64,000 nucleotides of DNA, from positions 28,836,642 through 28,900,641 of the forward strand of contig CP114483.1 of assembly GCA_027186245.1 (NCBI GenBank), read 5' to 3'. Numbering within the stretch: the stretch's first letter is position 1; every line of letters begins with the position of its first letter. The translations under genes were made by a program, and so were the position numbers. The notes under the pieces are model-generated. The model saw only the letters and a program-made list of their open reading frames with translations, was not told the origin of the DNA and ran no database searches. Shown piece after piece: positions 33,666 through 46,160 of this stretch. The stretch comes from Coriaria nepalensis. Taxonomy: Eukaryota; Streptophyta; Magnoliopsida; Cucurbitales; Coriariaceae.

Positions 33666-35559
33666 CCTCTAGCCTGGCAAGTCATACTTTTCTAAGCAGT
33701 AGGCGCTCGACGAATTTGATCCCAGAACATCTAGAAATTCTTAGAAGATAAGGGGATCTCTATCAGCCTCATTATAGAGTAGAGACGCCAATCCCTTCGG
33801 CCAGACTAGAATCTCCTACTCTCTCAGAAATAAGATATAAAGCCTATAGTGACATTTTAGTGCTAGAAAGCCAAGGTGATTCTTATATGGTAGCAAGGAT
33901 CCAAGAATTATACTTGGCATAAAAGAATAGAGAAAAATGCCTCTGGTTCGAGGAAATCCTCACCTCATAAGAACAAGAATACTAGAAAGACATTTTCAAC
34001 CAGCATGAAGAAAATTTTGGCACTACCTATGAAGAAAAGCTCAAAGTCCTCACTAGAGCAAAAAAATTCAACTTCTTTGTATGGCTGCCAGGGGGGTTTC
34101 ACATATCGGAATTTAGCATATCCGAACTTCGAGGGACACTCAGAGATAATCAGGGAAATAATAGGACATACAGAAAAGGCTAGTATTCTAAAGACCTTCA
34201 TAGCTCCTTCTACCCAAAGGGATTATTTTTCGATGCTAAGTAGCGCTCATTAAACCTGGACCACTAAAGGATCAAAGAAGGAAATTCAGGCAATTCATCC
34301 ACCACCACTAAATCTGGAGATAATGTTGGATGATAAGGCTATCATAAATGCAACCCTTTTCAAAACAGAAGAATCATAGGTAATTAAAGTAGTTAATAAC
34401 ATTACTACTCAAGTTAATTACTCTAACCTAGACCTCCAGACTATTGGAGAACATCTGATATGAGTAGAAAAAGCTGTCAATACTAGACGGTCTCGAAAAC
34501 CCTTCTCAAAGGAGAAGGAACCCCAAGAATAAGACTCCCAAAACGTGTATAGGTGAATTGGTCATCTAAGAAGGTAACGAAGGATATGCTGGAAGAACTA
34601 ACCAACATGCTAGGTATATTAGAAATTTTAGAGTCTCAAATCCAGACCTTAGAAGAAACTTTAGTGATTAGCACTGATGCATAAGCTCCTGAGAAAACAC
34701 CTCGGCTAGATAAAATTGGCTGGAAGTCTAAAGGGCCGGCTACGTCTTACTATCACAGACCAAGTTCTGTGGATATTACATTCAAAGAAAACTGGCAGCA
34801 TGATCTTATTTCCTACACAGGAAAAATGATTAATGAGTGGAATCTCAATAGAATGTAAGAATATCATATATGGCAACTAGCCTCCCACATAATGATGTAT
34901 GTTCAGCCACCTCCATCACCCAAGACATAGTATGTGGATTTGCGGGCAGCTAAAGGGATGGTTGGATTTTTCCCTCACCGAAGGTGACCGTTACAATATA
35001 TGACGACCGTAAAGTAAGTTATCAAGGTCCAAAACAATGTCTAGTCCAAAACAACTGTATTAGACCTGGTGAACACACTGGTTTATGCCATGACATTTTT
35101 TTTCTGCAGTAATAGCACCAACCACATAGCCAAGACCTACAAGGAACTCATGAGGCTGAGATGTCTAGACTTGTCGCATTATAAGTGGTACAAGGACGTC
35201 TTCCTAACGAAGGTGCTGTAGAGGCCAGATTGCAATGTTGAATATTAGAAGAATCATTTCCTAGCAGGACTACCCCAGCTCTTCGCGTTGAGGGTTCTAA
35301 AAAAATTATAAGAAAATGGCTCAGTTCTTTAGGTCAATTATACTTACAGTGAACTTTTGCAAGCTGTAGAAGATGAAGCGATCCAACTGTGCAACGATAC
35401 GAAGCTTTGATCCAAGCTAGCCAAGAAAAGACATTAAGTAAGAAGGCCTTAGAGTATTTCTGTGAGCAGATGGGATTAGACCCATTACAAGCATAAATAA
35501 AAGAGGAAAGGAAAGTCCTCCAAGTAAAAGACTTCTTGATTCAAACTAGGAGAAGAAAT
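33666..35559 (+). pseudogene. Pararetroviral polyprotein, region between movement protein and zinc knuckle
   Basis: Purine-rich sequence with short broken frames in all three phases. By position it should cover the rest of the movement protein and the capsid body. 35050-35440 (with TGGTACAAGGACGTCTTCC and nearby) looks like capsid-coding sequence, but no motif is firm. Low detail is possible by eye. Confidence 0.5.
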
Positions 35560-35900
35560 GGAAAAATTCATTCCCAAAAGAATGAAGAACTTTAGGAAAT
35601 ATAAACCTAAGGAAAACGGAGCCTCTTCTTCAAAGACAAAGAAGGTCCTAGTCTATTTCAAATATGGAAAGTCAGGACACTATAAAAGTTAGTGCAAACT
35701 GAAAGAGAAGATAAATGATCTAGCCACCAACGAAGGATTTAAAAGAAGCCTTTATCAGATTTTTCTGAATAATTCAGACTCAAAAGAAGAAGATGAATAC
35801 ATGATCCTCCAAATTGAGGAGAGTTCGTCCTCAAAGTCATCATCTTCTTCAAAAAGTTACCCAAAATGCGCTTGTAGAGGAGCCTATTAGGACTGTTCGA
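35560..35900 (+). pseudogene. Pararetroviral capsid zinc knuckle and acidic tail, broken
   Basis: At 35650-35697 a CCHC knuckle is recognisable by its spacing (Gly-Lys-x-Gly-His-Tyr), but the first two Cys positions are Tyr codons (TAT) and the last Cys follows a TAG stop. Downstream is a Ser/Glu-rich acidic tail (35770-35860), as in caulimovirid capsid proteins. Knuckle loss by G-to-A changes fits decay of a methylated copy. Confidence 0.7.
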
Positions 35901-36929
35901 TAAACACGCTTATTGGGAACTAACGGCTTGAGTCTAAATGTCTTGACTTAAGAGGAAGGTGACAAACTGAAAATTCTAGGTAATATTTCAGATAAAGAGG
36001 CTAAGCTAAAGCTGATTAAGGTCTTGATGAAATCAGACATCAAGAAGGAGAAAAGCTAGATAGAGCAAAAAATTGAGGAAAACACCTCAGTCAATTGATA
36101 CTCAATCATGGAGATTCATTGAAGACACGCTGAACATGTGAAAGAAAAGGTCAAAAGAGAAACTTCTCTAGACGACCTTAAAGGGGAAGTCAAGTGCCTG
36201 AAAGAAGAGGTACGAGGTCTGAAGGCAAGAGTAATAGACCTAAAGGCCATTGAAAATATAAAGGCATATGATAGCACCCCTTTGTCCCCAAATGAGGAAG
36301 CACTACAATGGGCACAACCTCCTAGGATTGAAACAGCAAGACTAGTCCAGCCCGAGATGGAGTTATTATCTCTGTAGTCTAAACTTAAAATTATTATCTC
36401 TAAGTGATTCATGAGCTGATTTGAATTGTATAAATGAAGAAATGATACCTTCAAAATACTTTTCAAAAACCACAGAGTTTCTTAACATAGCAACGGGGAA
36501 AAGATGATGAAAGAATACAAGCTATCAGACGCGACAGTTTGTAACAACGGTGTTTGCATACAAATGTCATTCATAATAGTCAAGAACCTAGCACAATGGG
36601 TTATTATAGGAAATCCATTTATCCATATGTTGTACCCTATACATCAAATTAATGATAAAGGGATTATAACAGAAGTACAGTGCCACAAGTTAAATTTCAA
36701 GTTTTCTCATAGGCCTAAGTACCACAACATCAATCTAGTAAAATCCTAGATCCAAAAGAAAGAAAAATTCCTTCTTTCGCTCCAAGAGGAAATCACCTCT
36801 AAAAGGATTGAACTCCAGCTCTAGACTCCAAAAATTCAGAATATGGTCAAAGAGATGGAGAAAGGATTTGAATAAAAAATTTATGCAGAAGTTCCTAATG
36901 CCTTTTGGGATCTAAAGTGGCATATAGTA

Positions 36930-38220
36930 GGATTGCCCTATGAGCCAACCTTCTCAAAAAGTAGCATTCCCACTAAGGCTAGACTTGCAACTATGAACTC
37001 AGAGTTTCTAGATGTCTATAAAAGGGAGATAGAAGATCTCTTAGCAAAAGGGCTTATCAGAAAGAGTTACACACCCCTTAAAGTTGCATTGCCTTCTCCA
37101 TGCAGAATGCAGTAAAGTTGGAAAGAGGAGCATCTAGGATGGTAATCAATTACAAGCCACTCAACCAGGCTCTTCGATGGATTCATTATCCTATCCCTAA
37201 CAACAAGGGACCTCTTAAACCGTCTGTTTACTGCTAGAATTTACTCAAAATTTGACATAAAGTCGGGATACTAGCAAATACGGATCCAGGAGTAAGACCG
37301 ATACAAAATGGCCTCCACAGTTCCCTTTGGACATTACGAATGGAATTTCATGTCGTTCGGGTTAAAGAATGCTCCGTCAGAATACCAAAATATCATGAAT
37401 GAGGTATTTAATTCATACGGAGAATTTATTATTGTTTATATTGATGATGTGTTTGTATTTTCATAGAGTATAGACCAACATTTCAAGCACCTAGGAATAT
37501 TGCTACGAATAATGAAGAATGCGGGTCTAGCAGTTTCATCGAGGAAGATGAAATTATTCCAAACAGAAGTTAGGTTCTTGGGTCATACTATAAAGAAAAA
37601 TACTATTATCTCAAGTTAGCGAATGATCCAGTTCGTAGATAAGTTTTCTGATTAGATCCTAGACAAGACTCGACTTCAAAGGTTCTTAGGAAGTTTAAAT
37701 TATATCTCAAACTTTTACTAAGATTTGGCAAGGAAGAACCCTTCGGAGTGAACCGAAGAGTGCACTGAAGCAGTCGGCAAAATTAAGGTGCAGGTTAAAG
37801 AGTTGCCATGTCTCAACTTGGCCCATCCTAAATCCCATAAGATAGTGGAGACAAATGCCTCCAAATTGGGATTTGGAGGCATCCTTAAATAGAGAAAGGA
37901 TAATAAAGAAGTCCTTGTCTGCCTCACCTCGGGGGTATGAAAAGGAGCCCAACAGAACTATTCCACAGTAAAAATGGAAATCTTATCCATTATACTATGC
38001 ATAAAGAAATTCGAGCCCGATCTTATTAATAAATGATTTTTGGTAAGAGTAAACTGCAAGGCAATTAAAGACATTCTATTTAAAGATGTTACGGCTTTAG
38101 TATTGAAGCAAGTCTTTGCACATTGGCAAGGAATCCTTTCTGTCTTCAACTTAGATATCGAGTACATCAAAGGAGACAATTATTCTCTCCCAAACTTCCT
38201 TACTCGAGAATTTCTATAGT
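36930..38220 (+). pseudogene. Pararetroviral reverse transcriptase and RNase H, broken
   Basis: The longest clean piece is 36933-37115 (60 codons, start of the RT fingers). The catalytic YIDD motif is intact at 37437-37448 (TATATTGATGAT), but frames shift at about 37118, 37200 and 37300-37400, and stops lie at 37464 and after. RNase H likeness runs from about 37830 to 38200 in yet other frames and ends with the usual viral polyprotein tail near 38215. Caulimovirid RT copies pregenomic RNA into DNA in the cytoplasm. The breaks make it non-functional. Confidence 0.85.
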
Positions 38221-38223
38221 CTA

Positions 38224-39400
38224 ATGGAGAGAGGGAAAGCACCCTAAAGCTAGGATTGGAGAATCCTCTCGATCCTAAGCCATTAGGAGCACAAAAACGT
38301 TCGGGAACTTCCTTCCCCGAACCAGGAAAAATGAGTGATCAGTACCACTCCAAAAAGGCACTCAAAGAAGCAATACCCGCTCTTCTTGATAGTGAGAAAG
38401 ATCATCCATACTTTAGGATGCATGAAGAGATCCTATGTCACATTAAAGAAGAGGACGTCCCAATAATCAGAGAATTATAGACTATCTTAGACACGACACA
38501 TATATATTTATGCGAGCATCTCAAACCAGGTCTATACCCAAAGTCGTGGCTCTGGTTCGTGTCTATTCTTGAGGAATTAGGATCCATCGCCGTAGACACC
38601 AAATTAAAAAATAATAAGATGGCTTTCTCAAAATTGAGAATCCCCAAAGTCATCTAGCCTGTTTAATGGTTCAAGGATCCCTTTGGAAGACCAAACACTA
38701 TAAGAAGGAACCACAGAGGTGGGACTACTATGACTATATGAATGCATGTGATTAGATCTTATTAATTCAAAATAATAAGCATAAGCACAGTTGGTGAAAA
38801 TGTTTCTACACGGAACATGTAGATTTTCCTATATGGTTTAGAAATTAGTTTAATAATTACGGTATTAAGTCATATTTTTACCCCTTTATGCCCAGAGGAT
38901 TTTTGAACTTTTCTGCATCAAAAATGATATGTCTAAGCAATTTGTTAATGCAGTAATAACCTCTTAAACTGTTTATAAAATCCCTGAGATTATTAAATGG
39001 GATTATAAGATTTGGTATGATAAAGATACACCGTATCAAGTATCCTCAGATATCACTTAGCTTATGAGAATGTTCTACGTCAAGTGATAGGATAAGTATC
39101 ATTTGGATAATGTCCAGAGTGTCTATCATGAGAAGGAAATGGTTAAGATTCAAAAGAATCTCCCTTCATCTTCAGTCCACCTTCCCCCTGGATTTGAGAT
39201 AAAGGAGGTTCTATCTCAATTCTTAGAGAAGGAAATTAGAGCATTTCTCGCTGAAAGGCTAGGCGAGCCACTCCAGAAAACACCACCCTCAAAGGAGGAA
39301 TTGGGGTCACCTTTTTTGATAAAGCGTATCAGGGTTCTGTTATGGAAATCTTCCAAGACTCACAGGACCCAGATGAAGAATAAACTCCTCTGAAGGAAAA
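38224..39400 (+). pseudogene. Pararetroviral 3' reading frame, broken, function unknown
   Basis: Frames 38256-38480 and 39103-39393 and pieces between them lie after the RNase H. They are Lys/Glu/Pro-rich. Some caulimovirids have an additional ORF or a transactivator-like region here, but no diagnostic motif was recognised. Confidence 0.45.
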
Positions 39401-39694
39401 TTCTCCATCAAAACGACAAGATAAGGGTAAAAGGAAAAATAATCATTTAATCTCAGTCATTTTCAACTGTTATGGGACCACTCGACTCCAACTACATCCA
39501 GGACACGCATGCCCAATAGCACACACCTACTTTATGAAAAGAAGTTCTAGCTTTTCTGAAAATAGTTTGTTTTATCCGGAAATTATTTTTCGATATCTTT
39601 TGTAAAGCTTCTTTTTAAAGTTTGGCTTTTCTTTCTCTTTCAAACTTTTTCAAAGAGGAAAGAATCTTGTCTATTTACGCGGTCTCTTTGCGAG

Positions 39695-39700
39695 TATAAA
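39695..39700 (+). promoter_or_regulatory. TATA box of the viral pregenomic promoter
   Basis: TATAAA inside GCGAGTATAAAGGAGC, after the last viral frame and about 300 bases before the primer site, as in caulimovirid 35S-type promoters. CTCTTTC-rich leader sequence follows. Confidence 0.65.
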
Positions 39701-39998
39701 GGAGCTTGCATGCTTCTCGCAGAAGACATCAAAAAATACCGAGATCTTTCTCTATCTAGCTTTCATTCTCTGAAAAATAAGTGTGACTTGTTGTAATTTA
39801 TGTGAAATATTCAATACCACTAGTGTTTATGATCATTTTCTTGTTCTTTTTGTTCATCTATCTTGCTATCTACATCTATATCCATCTAAATCTCTTCCTA
39901 TCTTCTTGCTTAGCCTTGTCCATATACTACTCTCTTCGGTAAATAATATCCCTCACTCTCTTCTCTCTTGTTATTTATTCCTCACGATCTAGGTTTAC

Positions 39999-40012
39999 TT
40001 GATATTAGAGCC
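39999..40012 (+). promoter_or_regulatory. Viral primer binding site, decayed copy
   Basis: TTGATATTAGAGCC, three changes from the initiator Met-tRNA complement TTGGTATCAGAGCC. A better preserved copy lies inverted at 40255-40267. Confidence 0.75.
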
Positions 40013-40114
40013 ACATTGTGAAAATTAGCTACGGGAGAAAGGTTCTTAGAATCCTCGACTATTGAGTGATTGTAATTTATGGAGAAAGTTCTTAGAATCC
40101 CTAAAAGGTTAAAA

Positions 40115-40188
40115 TTGAGTCAATCGTAGCCACAACCAAGGAAAGGCGCAGGCGTGAGGTATAAGAACTATGTAATCCGTCTTGACTA
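40115..40188 (+). repeat. Viral leader repeat, right copy
   Basis: Direct repeat of 32671-32735. The virus sequence does not continue into the movement-protein frame here but breaks at about 40188 into an inverted leader piece. Confidence 0.85.
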
Positions 40189-40300
40189 AGTGAATCAATA
40201 CATAAAATAGTTTAGGATTCTAAGAACCTTCCTTTCACGACTAATTCACGACGTGGCTCTGATACCAAATAAACTTGGATCGTAAGGAATAATAAGAGAA
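40189..40300 (-). repeat. Inverted copy of the viral primer-site and leader region
   Basis: On the minus strand this reads TGGTATCAGAGCCACGTCGTG (part; 40255-40267 is a perfect 13-base primer site), then GGTTCTTAGAATCCT, parallel to 39999-40070 on the plus strand. Likeness upstream of the primer site extends to ATTCCTTACGATC (plus copy ATTCCTCACGATC) and is lost near 40300. The two copies face each other with about 240 bases between the primer sites. Confidence 0.85.
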
Positions 40301-42903
40301 TTTCCTTCTCAGGCCCGTTATATCTTTTTAATTTTTCTTCTTCACATTTTCTATGTTGAAAAATAAAATAAAAAAAGAACCTCTCACCTAAAAAATACTT
40401 TAATCGAATTAATGTGAGATTCTTTAAATATTAGTTTAGTAAATTTATGAAACGAAATTCGTCGAGAATATTATTCGACATCAGAAATATTTTATATTAA
40501 AATTCTCTATATTAAAATAATGAAAATGAATTATTTTACTCCTTATTAATTAATATTGGGTTGGAGTATCAAATTTCTACTAATCTTTTATTAAGATGAT
40601 AATCCGAGATTTTGAAGGTAACGTTTGATCATATGATTAAACATGGTGGCGCTGGCCATCCACGTACGTAGAAGTTAACAAAATATGAAAAAAAAAAAAG
40701 TGAAGCAACAACAAAAAAAACTTCACTCATAGTGGTCCTGGTTTCTTAATTTGTTCTGCAGTGCTGTGTTTATCGGTGGTCTCCCGTGCTGTTAGAGAGA
40801 AAAAGAGAGAGAGAGGTAGAGAGAGACATAAACAATGGCAGGCAGGCAGGCAGGTATTATCTTGTTGTAATTGAACAACAAAGTGAGCAGAGTAAGAATG
40901 GCTCTTGATGAATACTGAATAGCTTCTTCTTGAACACCCATTTAAGGACTTCCCCACCAACTCATGACCTACCGTTTGTTTGTGCGTTTGCCTTTAGAAC
41001 TGACTAATCATCTTGTACTATCTGACATGGTCATATGATTAACGTTTAATTAAACTGTTGTTTACCATTGATATTCAAATCAATAAATTTTAATTATACT
41101 TACATGAATATAAAGTGAAAACTATAGACAAATTGAATTTTAGATAAATATGTAGAATCCTTGAATCATATATATATATATTTCAATTCATTTAAAAATT
41201 AGTTCCTTCATGACTTTTTGATCCGGTCCACTAATATGAATAACTTACTTTAAAACCATATTTTTGAACAAATCTTTAAAAAGAAAATATTTAAAAATAA
41301 AGCAAGTTACATGTGACTAAATTTATTATTTATTTATTAATATTTTTTTTTACGAAATTTGAAAATTAAAAATGACATTGAAAACTAAGTTTAGCGTATG
41401 AAAATTATAAGAGCATATATCATTAGATATAAGTTTTCCGAATCTAAATTAAGTAATATGAAAGTGGAAGGAATTTAAGTCTAGTTTATTTCATAGAAAA
41501 GGATGTTCATCTTTTTTTCATAAATACAAATCTTTTGTTGATAGATTTTATCAATGAGTAATAAAGTTTTAGGGTTAAAAATTTCTAAAGTAAATGCTGT
41601 TAAATAAACTACTCTCGAGTTTTTAAAATCTTAAAATAAAGTTTAGGTTAAAGAATTAAGAATTAGGTTATTTAGATTTAGGGTAAGTTCTTTAGGTTTA
41701 TGGCTCGTTTAGTTCGATTTTTTTGTAGGAATGTGATGAAAATTTTATTCCATTCCACTTTGGTTCGAAGGAATGATGTAAATAGAAATAATTTTTTATT
41801 ATCACTTAAAAAAAAATATCATATTTTTATTCATGTCTAAATAAGTGTTTTTGGTAAGACTAGAAATGATTTTTGATTCTCACTTGAATGAAAATATCAT
41901 TATTTCATTTATACGTAAATAAATATCTTTGGTAGGAATAAAAATAATTTTTGATTCCCACTTAAATGAAAATGTCATTATTTGGATATCGTAAGATCAC
42001 AGGTTAGTTAGTGACTACAAGTTTCTATTTGTGCTTGCGGATCGAACAAGTGGGTTAAAAATAATTTCAATATTAGTCCATTGGTTTGAAGTTATTCTTT
42101 CAATTTGAAACCCTCCATTTTAGCGTCTCAATCTAATGAAGATCAAGTTAGTTTTCAGAGAGATTGGTTCGAAATCAATTTGGTGAGCGGACAGGTTTTT
42201 GGGCTACGGTATTTTTGTGCCACTTCTAATCAGTATCACTGAATTTAGTGATTACTAACTCCAACTTTTGGATTGTTGGATTCAAGTAGAAGAAGTAAAT
42301 GTTGCTAAATAATTAGAATGATATTGGATTTAGTGATTTTGACGTGAAGTTAATTTAAAGTGATCAATTAAAATTAATAATTAAAATATTATTTATTTAT
42401 TTATTTTAAATAATACGATATATTTTTATTAATAAATTCAACTTAATCCATAACAATCCAAAATTTTCCCTAAGTTAACGGATGTATCAAGAATACTCTC
42501 CCCTTTCTTTTGGAAGGTAAGAAAAGTCTCCCTTTCCTCCCTCCTCTCACAAGGAGAGAAAATATGAATCGTTGATCAGATTATGATGATGAGTTGAAAT
42601 TGAAAGTTTTCTTTTTTTGGGTTCAAACTGGGTTTTAGAATCGAATTGAGATTATAAATTCTCATCGCAAAGCATCCTTAAAATATGCCGGCAGAATATA
42701 TAAGATAGATAGAACGAAACTGGCAACTATTTCATGCATACTCACTTAAAATGTAAGAATTAGATTTTGAGTTGTTAATTAGGTTTTATCAATCCGAACT
42801 AGATTTAATCCGACATAAGCGTTTACAAATTTGCTACAAATACATATAGTGTGAGTGGTGTGTGTGATGCCTAGACAAGATAGAGATCTCTTAGACCACT
42901 TTA
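40301..42903. other. Intergenic DNA
   Basis: 40780-40860 has (GA)n and GGCAGGCAGGCAGGCAG followed by GTATTATC, like a 5' leader and a short start (ATAAACA ATG GCA GGC) at a donor site, but no following exon was found. 41781-41985 is a tandem repeat (next entry). The rest is AT-rich without a gene. (TA)n at 41170-41181. Confidence 0.45.
41781..41985. repeat. Tandem repeat, unit about 78 bp, 2.6 copies
   Basis: Units start near 41781, 41860 and 41937. Each reads (AC)TAGAAAT(G/A)ATTTTTGATT..CACTT(G/A)AATGAAAAT(A/G)TCATTATTT and ends in TAAATAAGTGTTTTTGGTA or TAAATAAATATCTTTGGTA. AT-rich, non-coding. Confidence 0.75.
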
Positions 42904-43427
42904 TGATGCAAAAATTCGGCTCAATAATATGTTCATGAATTCGTATCTACACAATAAAGAAGATACGAGGGGATGTAGAGGTTATCACCTATGAACTCTC
43001 TCTAATATTTAAGTTAGATAAAGTATTTGGAAAAATAATCGATAAAATAACTTTGAGTTGAAAAATATCAGAGAGCGTGTATCTTCGGTGCAACTCTTGA
43101 TTTGATAAGATTTATGAAAATCTCTCTTAATTTGGGAGTGGATTCTTGATGTTGTGGGTAATGGGTCAGATTATCTCTCGCGAGGCGACCTTAAGCCCAT
43201 CATGTTCCAAGGCTCTTAGGCGATACCCCTAGCGACCCTTATGGACTGGTAAGTGTTGAGCCCTATAGGTGATAAGTCTTATCTCACTTTTGGACTTATA
43301 AGCTACTCTAATCATGTATGGACTCAAGTTCTCATTAGAGTAACATTTTTATAAATATTCCATAAAGGATATTGAGAGTGGTATTTTTATAAATATTCCT
43401 TAAAAGAGTATTCATTCAGCCCCTTGA
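42904..43427. repeat. Left LTR of the LARD-like element
   Basis: About 524 bases, starting TGATGCAAAAATTC and ending near CAGCCCCTTGA. Shares TAATCGATAAAATAACTTTG and GATGTTGTGGGTAATGGGT with the right copy. Confidence 0.8.
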
Positions 43428-44259
43428 CACAAGTTGATGTTGCATATCGGGTTGTAACATAAATTTTTATCTATACCCTTGCAAATTGATCAACTAGAAT
43501 TTGTTAGGGCTTGAGTTTTCTCATTAGTTGATACTCTTTCTTTTCTTTCATTTTCTCTATTTTTTAAGTAATTCATTAGCTTTATTCATCATGAATCACT
43601 CTCAACCCGCAAGTGGGCCTTCTTCCACGACATTGATTATGCACTCCTATATTGCTCCTTTGGCTATGGGCACTCTCTTAGGTGCTTTCTCTCATTCTTT
43701 TCTCGCTTTGGGTCGCTTGGATGAACTAGAATACTTGATCATTTAAGTGCAGACTTAACTGTGGATGAAGGGCTTCTGAAAAATGAAGAGCCCTTTCTGG
43801 ACGAAGAGCCCTTGGCAGTTGATGAGCCCCCGGTGGGTGAAGAGCTCCATATTCCGCTTGGTCTTGAAACTAACTAATTTTTATTACAGGGGCTTTACAT
43901 TTGAAAGTTGAAACACTATTGTTGAATTGTTGTTGTAAATTCTTTGACATTCACTTTTCTTCAATTTTAGCTTACTAATGTCGAATAAGCTTCTCGGCCT
44001 CTTAGTGGTCGAGGCATAATGAGACCTTATAACTGAGGAACAATGTGTATGGGTTTATTAGGACCAAGATTGTTTTGTTGAGGGTTGAAGTAGACTCCTT
44101 GCCTTTATAGATTGCATATCCTTTTCTTTTTTTTTCTTTTTTTTTATTGGGCAGTTGTGTGGTGGCCTCGACGCGGGTGTTGTTGGCCCTAGCATCGGGG
44201 TCGTGGCCTCTGCTTTATGGTTTTAGCATGGGTACCCACGTGCAACGTATCGATGTTAC

Positions 44260-44770
44260 TTTTGGGACGCCTCATCATAGTGGGGTATTTTTACTTTTTT
44301 CGTCTCGAGAGTGCCTAATCATGGTGAGATCTTTTTCCCTTTTGTGCCTCGGCGTACCAAGATGTCTTTTTAGGGTATCTCATCATTGTGAATTCATCTT
44401 CCTTTTGCACCTCAGCATACCGAAACTAATTTTGGAATGCCTCATCATATGAGGTCTTTTTTCCTTGTTGCGTCTCAGGGGTGCCTCATCAAGGTGAAAT
44501 ATTTTTCCCTTTTTTACCTTGGCATGCCGACACGTCTTTTGAGATGCCTCATCATTGTGAGGTCTTCTTCCATTTTACGCCTCGGTGTGTTCTTTTTAGA
44601 TGCCTCGTCATGGTGATGCCTTTTTCCCTTTTGCACATCGACATGCCTCATCATTGTGAGATCTTCTTCCATTTTGCGCCTTGGCATACCAACATGTCTT
44701 TTGTGGTGCCTCATCATGGTGAGATCTTTTTCCCTTTTGCACCTCGGTGTATTAAGGCATCTTTTGGGGC
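44260..44770. repeat. Tandem array 1, about 60-65 bp units, about 8 copies
   Basis: Repeated GCCTCATCATGGTGAG(A)TCTTTTTCCC and TTTTGCACCTCGGC words (about 44268, 44312, 44380, 44437, 44486, 44549, 44603, 44646, 44706). It leaves two artificial frames (44147-44452, 44481-44849) with MPHH(C/G)E(I/V)FF repeats. Confidence 0.85.
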
Positions 44771-45559
44771 TTGCCTATTGCTGAGAACTGATCAAGTCTC
44801 TTTAACTTTATTCTTCTCGATTGATATTTATACTAAGAGTTTTTCCTAAGGATCTACATGGATTCTTTTTCATGGCTCTATCTTTGAGATCTCTCTGACC
44901 ATTGTTCATAAGGCTCAACTAAGTTCCTCGGCTTTGGCCTGAGCTATTTTATAGCCTTGTAACCTTCTTTGTCTTTTTGACTTGGTCTTTTTTGACTTGG
45001 TTACTTCTGATAAGGGAATACATTTTTTTTATGGCTACATGGACCTTATTTTTATGCAAGTTTTTATTTTATATGCAAAATTTTTTCAAAATGGAAGTTT
45101 ATTTCTATGACATTGCATAAAGCAAACGAAGGAAAATATACTAAGTTTTTTGAAAATGATACTGAAAACTAGTTTTTCAACTAAACTAAGAACTAATTTT
45201 GAAAACTAAGCTAATGCAAAAACTTTGTCAATGGAGAAGGGGGAGTCTTATGGTGGTTTGTAGAAAACCTTCAAAGGCTCGCATTGTATGGGTGTTCTAG
45301 CATTTCGAAGCTGATAAGTTTTTGGTCTAACTTCTAAGGTAACCTTAATCCCTTCTAATTTTCTCTTTTGTCGGATGACAAACTCCCTCCGAGTAAGTAG
45401 CTTTTAATCAAGGTCGTCCACCTCTATTGCTCGATCTTAAAGACATGTTCGATGTTGGTGCTTGGACTTTAGAGATACTCTACTTTGGGTTGAAGTAGGT
45501 GTTCAACGGTTGGTGTGATGCCCATTCTCCCCAGGGCATCATCTTCGATGCTCAAGTAT

Positions 45560-46160
45560 TCGGCTTGGTAGGCCCAGGCGAGGTCAGCCTAGGTGTTAGG
45601 CCGGCATGGTCGGTTTAGGCGAGGTCGACTTAAGTGCTCGGCCTAGGCAAGGTCGGCTTAGGTACTCAGTCGGCGTGGTTGGCATATGCAAGGTTAACAT
45701 AGGTGCTTGGCCTTTATGGTTGGCCTAAGTGAGGTCGGCTTAGGTGCTCTAATTACATGGTCGGCCTAGGTGCTCGGCCGACATGGTAATTATATGCGCT
45801 CAACCGACATGGTTGGACTAAGTGCTCAACCTACATGGTCAGCCTAACCGGGGTACGATTAGGTGCTCGACGTACATAATTGGCCTAATCGGGGTTGGTC
45901 TATGTGGTTGGCCTAACCGGGGTCAGCTTAGGTGCTCGGCCTACATAGTTGGCCTAACTGGGTCGGCCTACATAGTTGGCCTACATACTATGGTTGGCCT
46001 ACATAGTTGGCTTAACCGGGTCGGCTTAGGTGCTCGACCTATATGGTCGGCCTACGCAAGGTCAGCCTTAGTGCTCAGCCTACGTTGTTTGCTTAGGCGA
46101 GATCAGTCTAGGTGCTCGACCTACGTGACTAGCCTCAGTGGGGTCAACCTAAGTTATCGG
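45560..46160. repeat. Tandem array 2, GGCCTA and GGTGCTCGG words
   Basis: Irregular units of about 20-45 bases such as GGTCGGCTTAGGTGCTCGGCC, GTTGGCCTAACCGGG and GGCCTACATAGTTGGCC. Markedly GC-richer than the surroundings. The frame 45822-46166 is a product of the array, not a gene. Confidence 0.85.

Larger units (their letters stand above)
32671..40300 (+). mobile_element. Endogenous pararetrovirus (Caulimoviridae), about one genome length, defective
   Basis: A plus-strand caulimovirid order is present: leader, 30K-type movement protein, capsid region with a zinc knuckle, reverse transcriptase and RNase H, a trailing reading frame, a promoter with TATA box, and an initiator Met-tRNA primer site. 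The leader block 32671-32735 recurs at 40115-40188, giving a circular unit of 7444 bases, within the family range of 7-9 kb. All reading frames are cut by many stops and shifts, so it is a dead fossil. The left edge abuts (TA)n; published work on florendoviruses reports insertion beside such repeats, and the single-polyprotein-like order would fit that genus, but the genus is not proven here. The right end is rearranged (see inverted copy). No integrase is expected or seen. Confidence 0.9.

Noticed and set aside
43591..43746. Possible gag of the LARD-like element
   Set aside because: Only 52 codons with no capsid motif; kept as an unknown frame.
44147..44849. Frames with MPHHCEVFF-type repeats, at first sight a repetitive protein
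   Set aside because: They follow the DNA tandem array, units are not multiples of three throughout, and stops occur between units.
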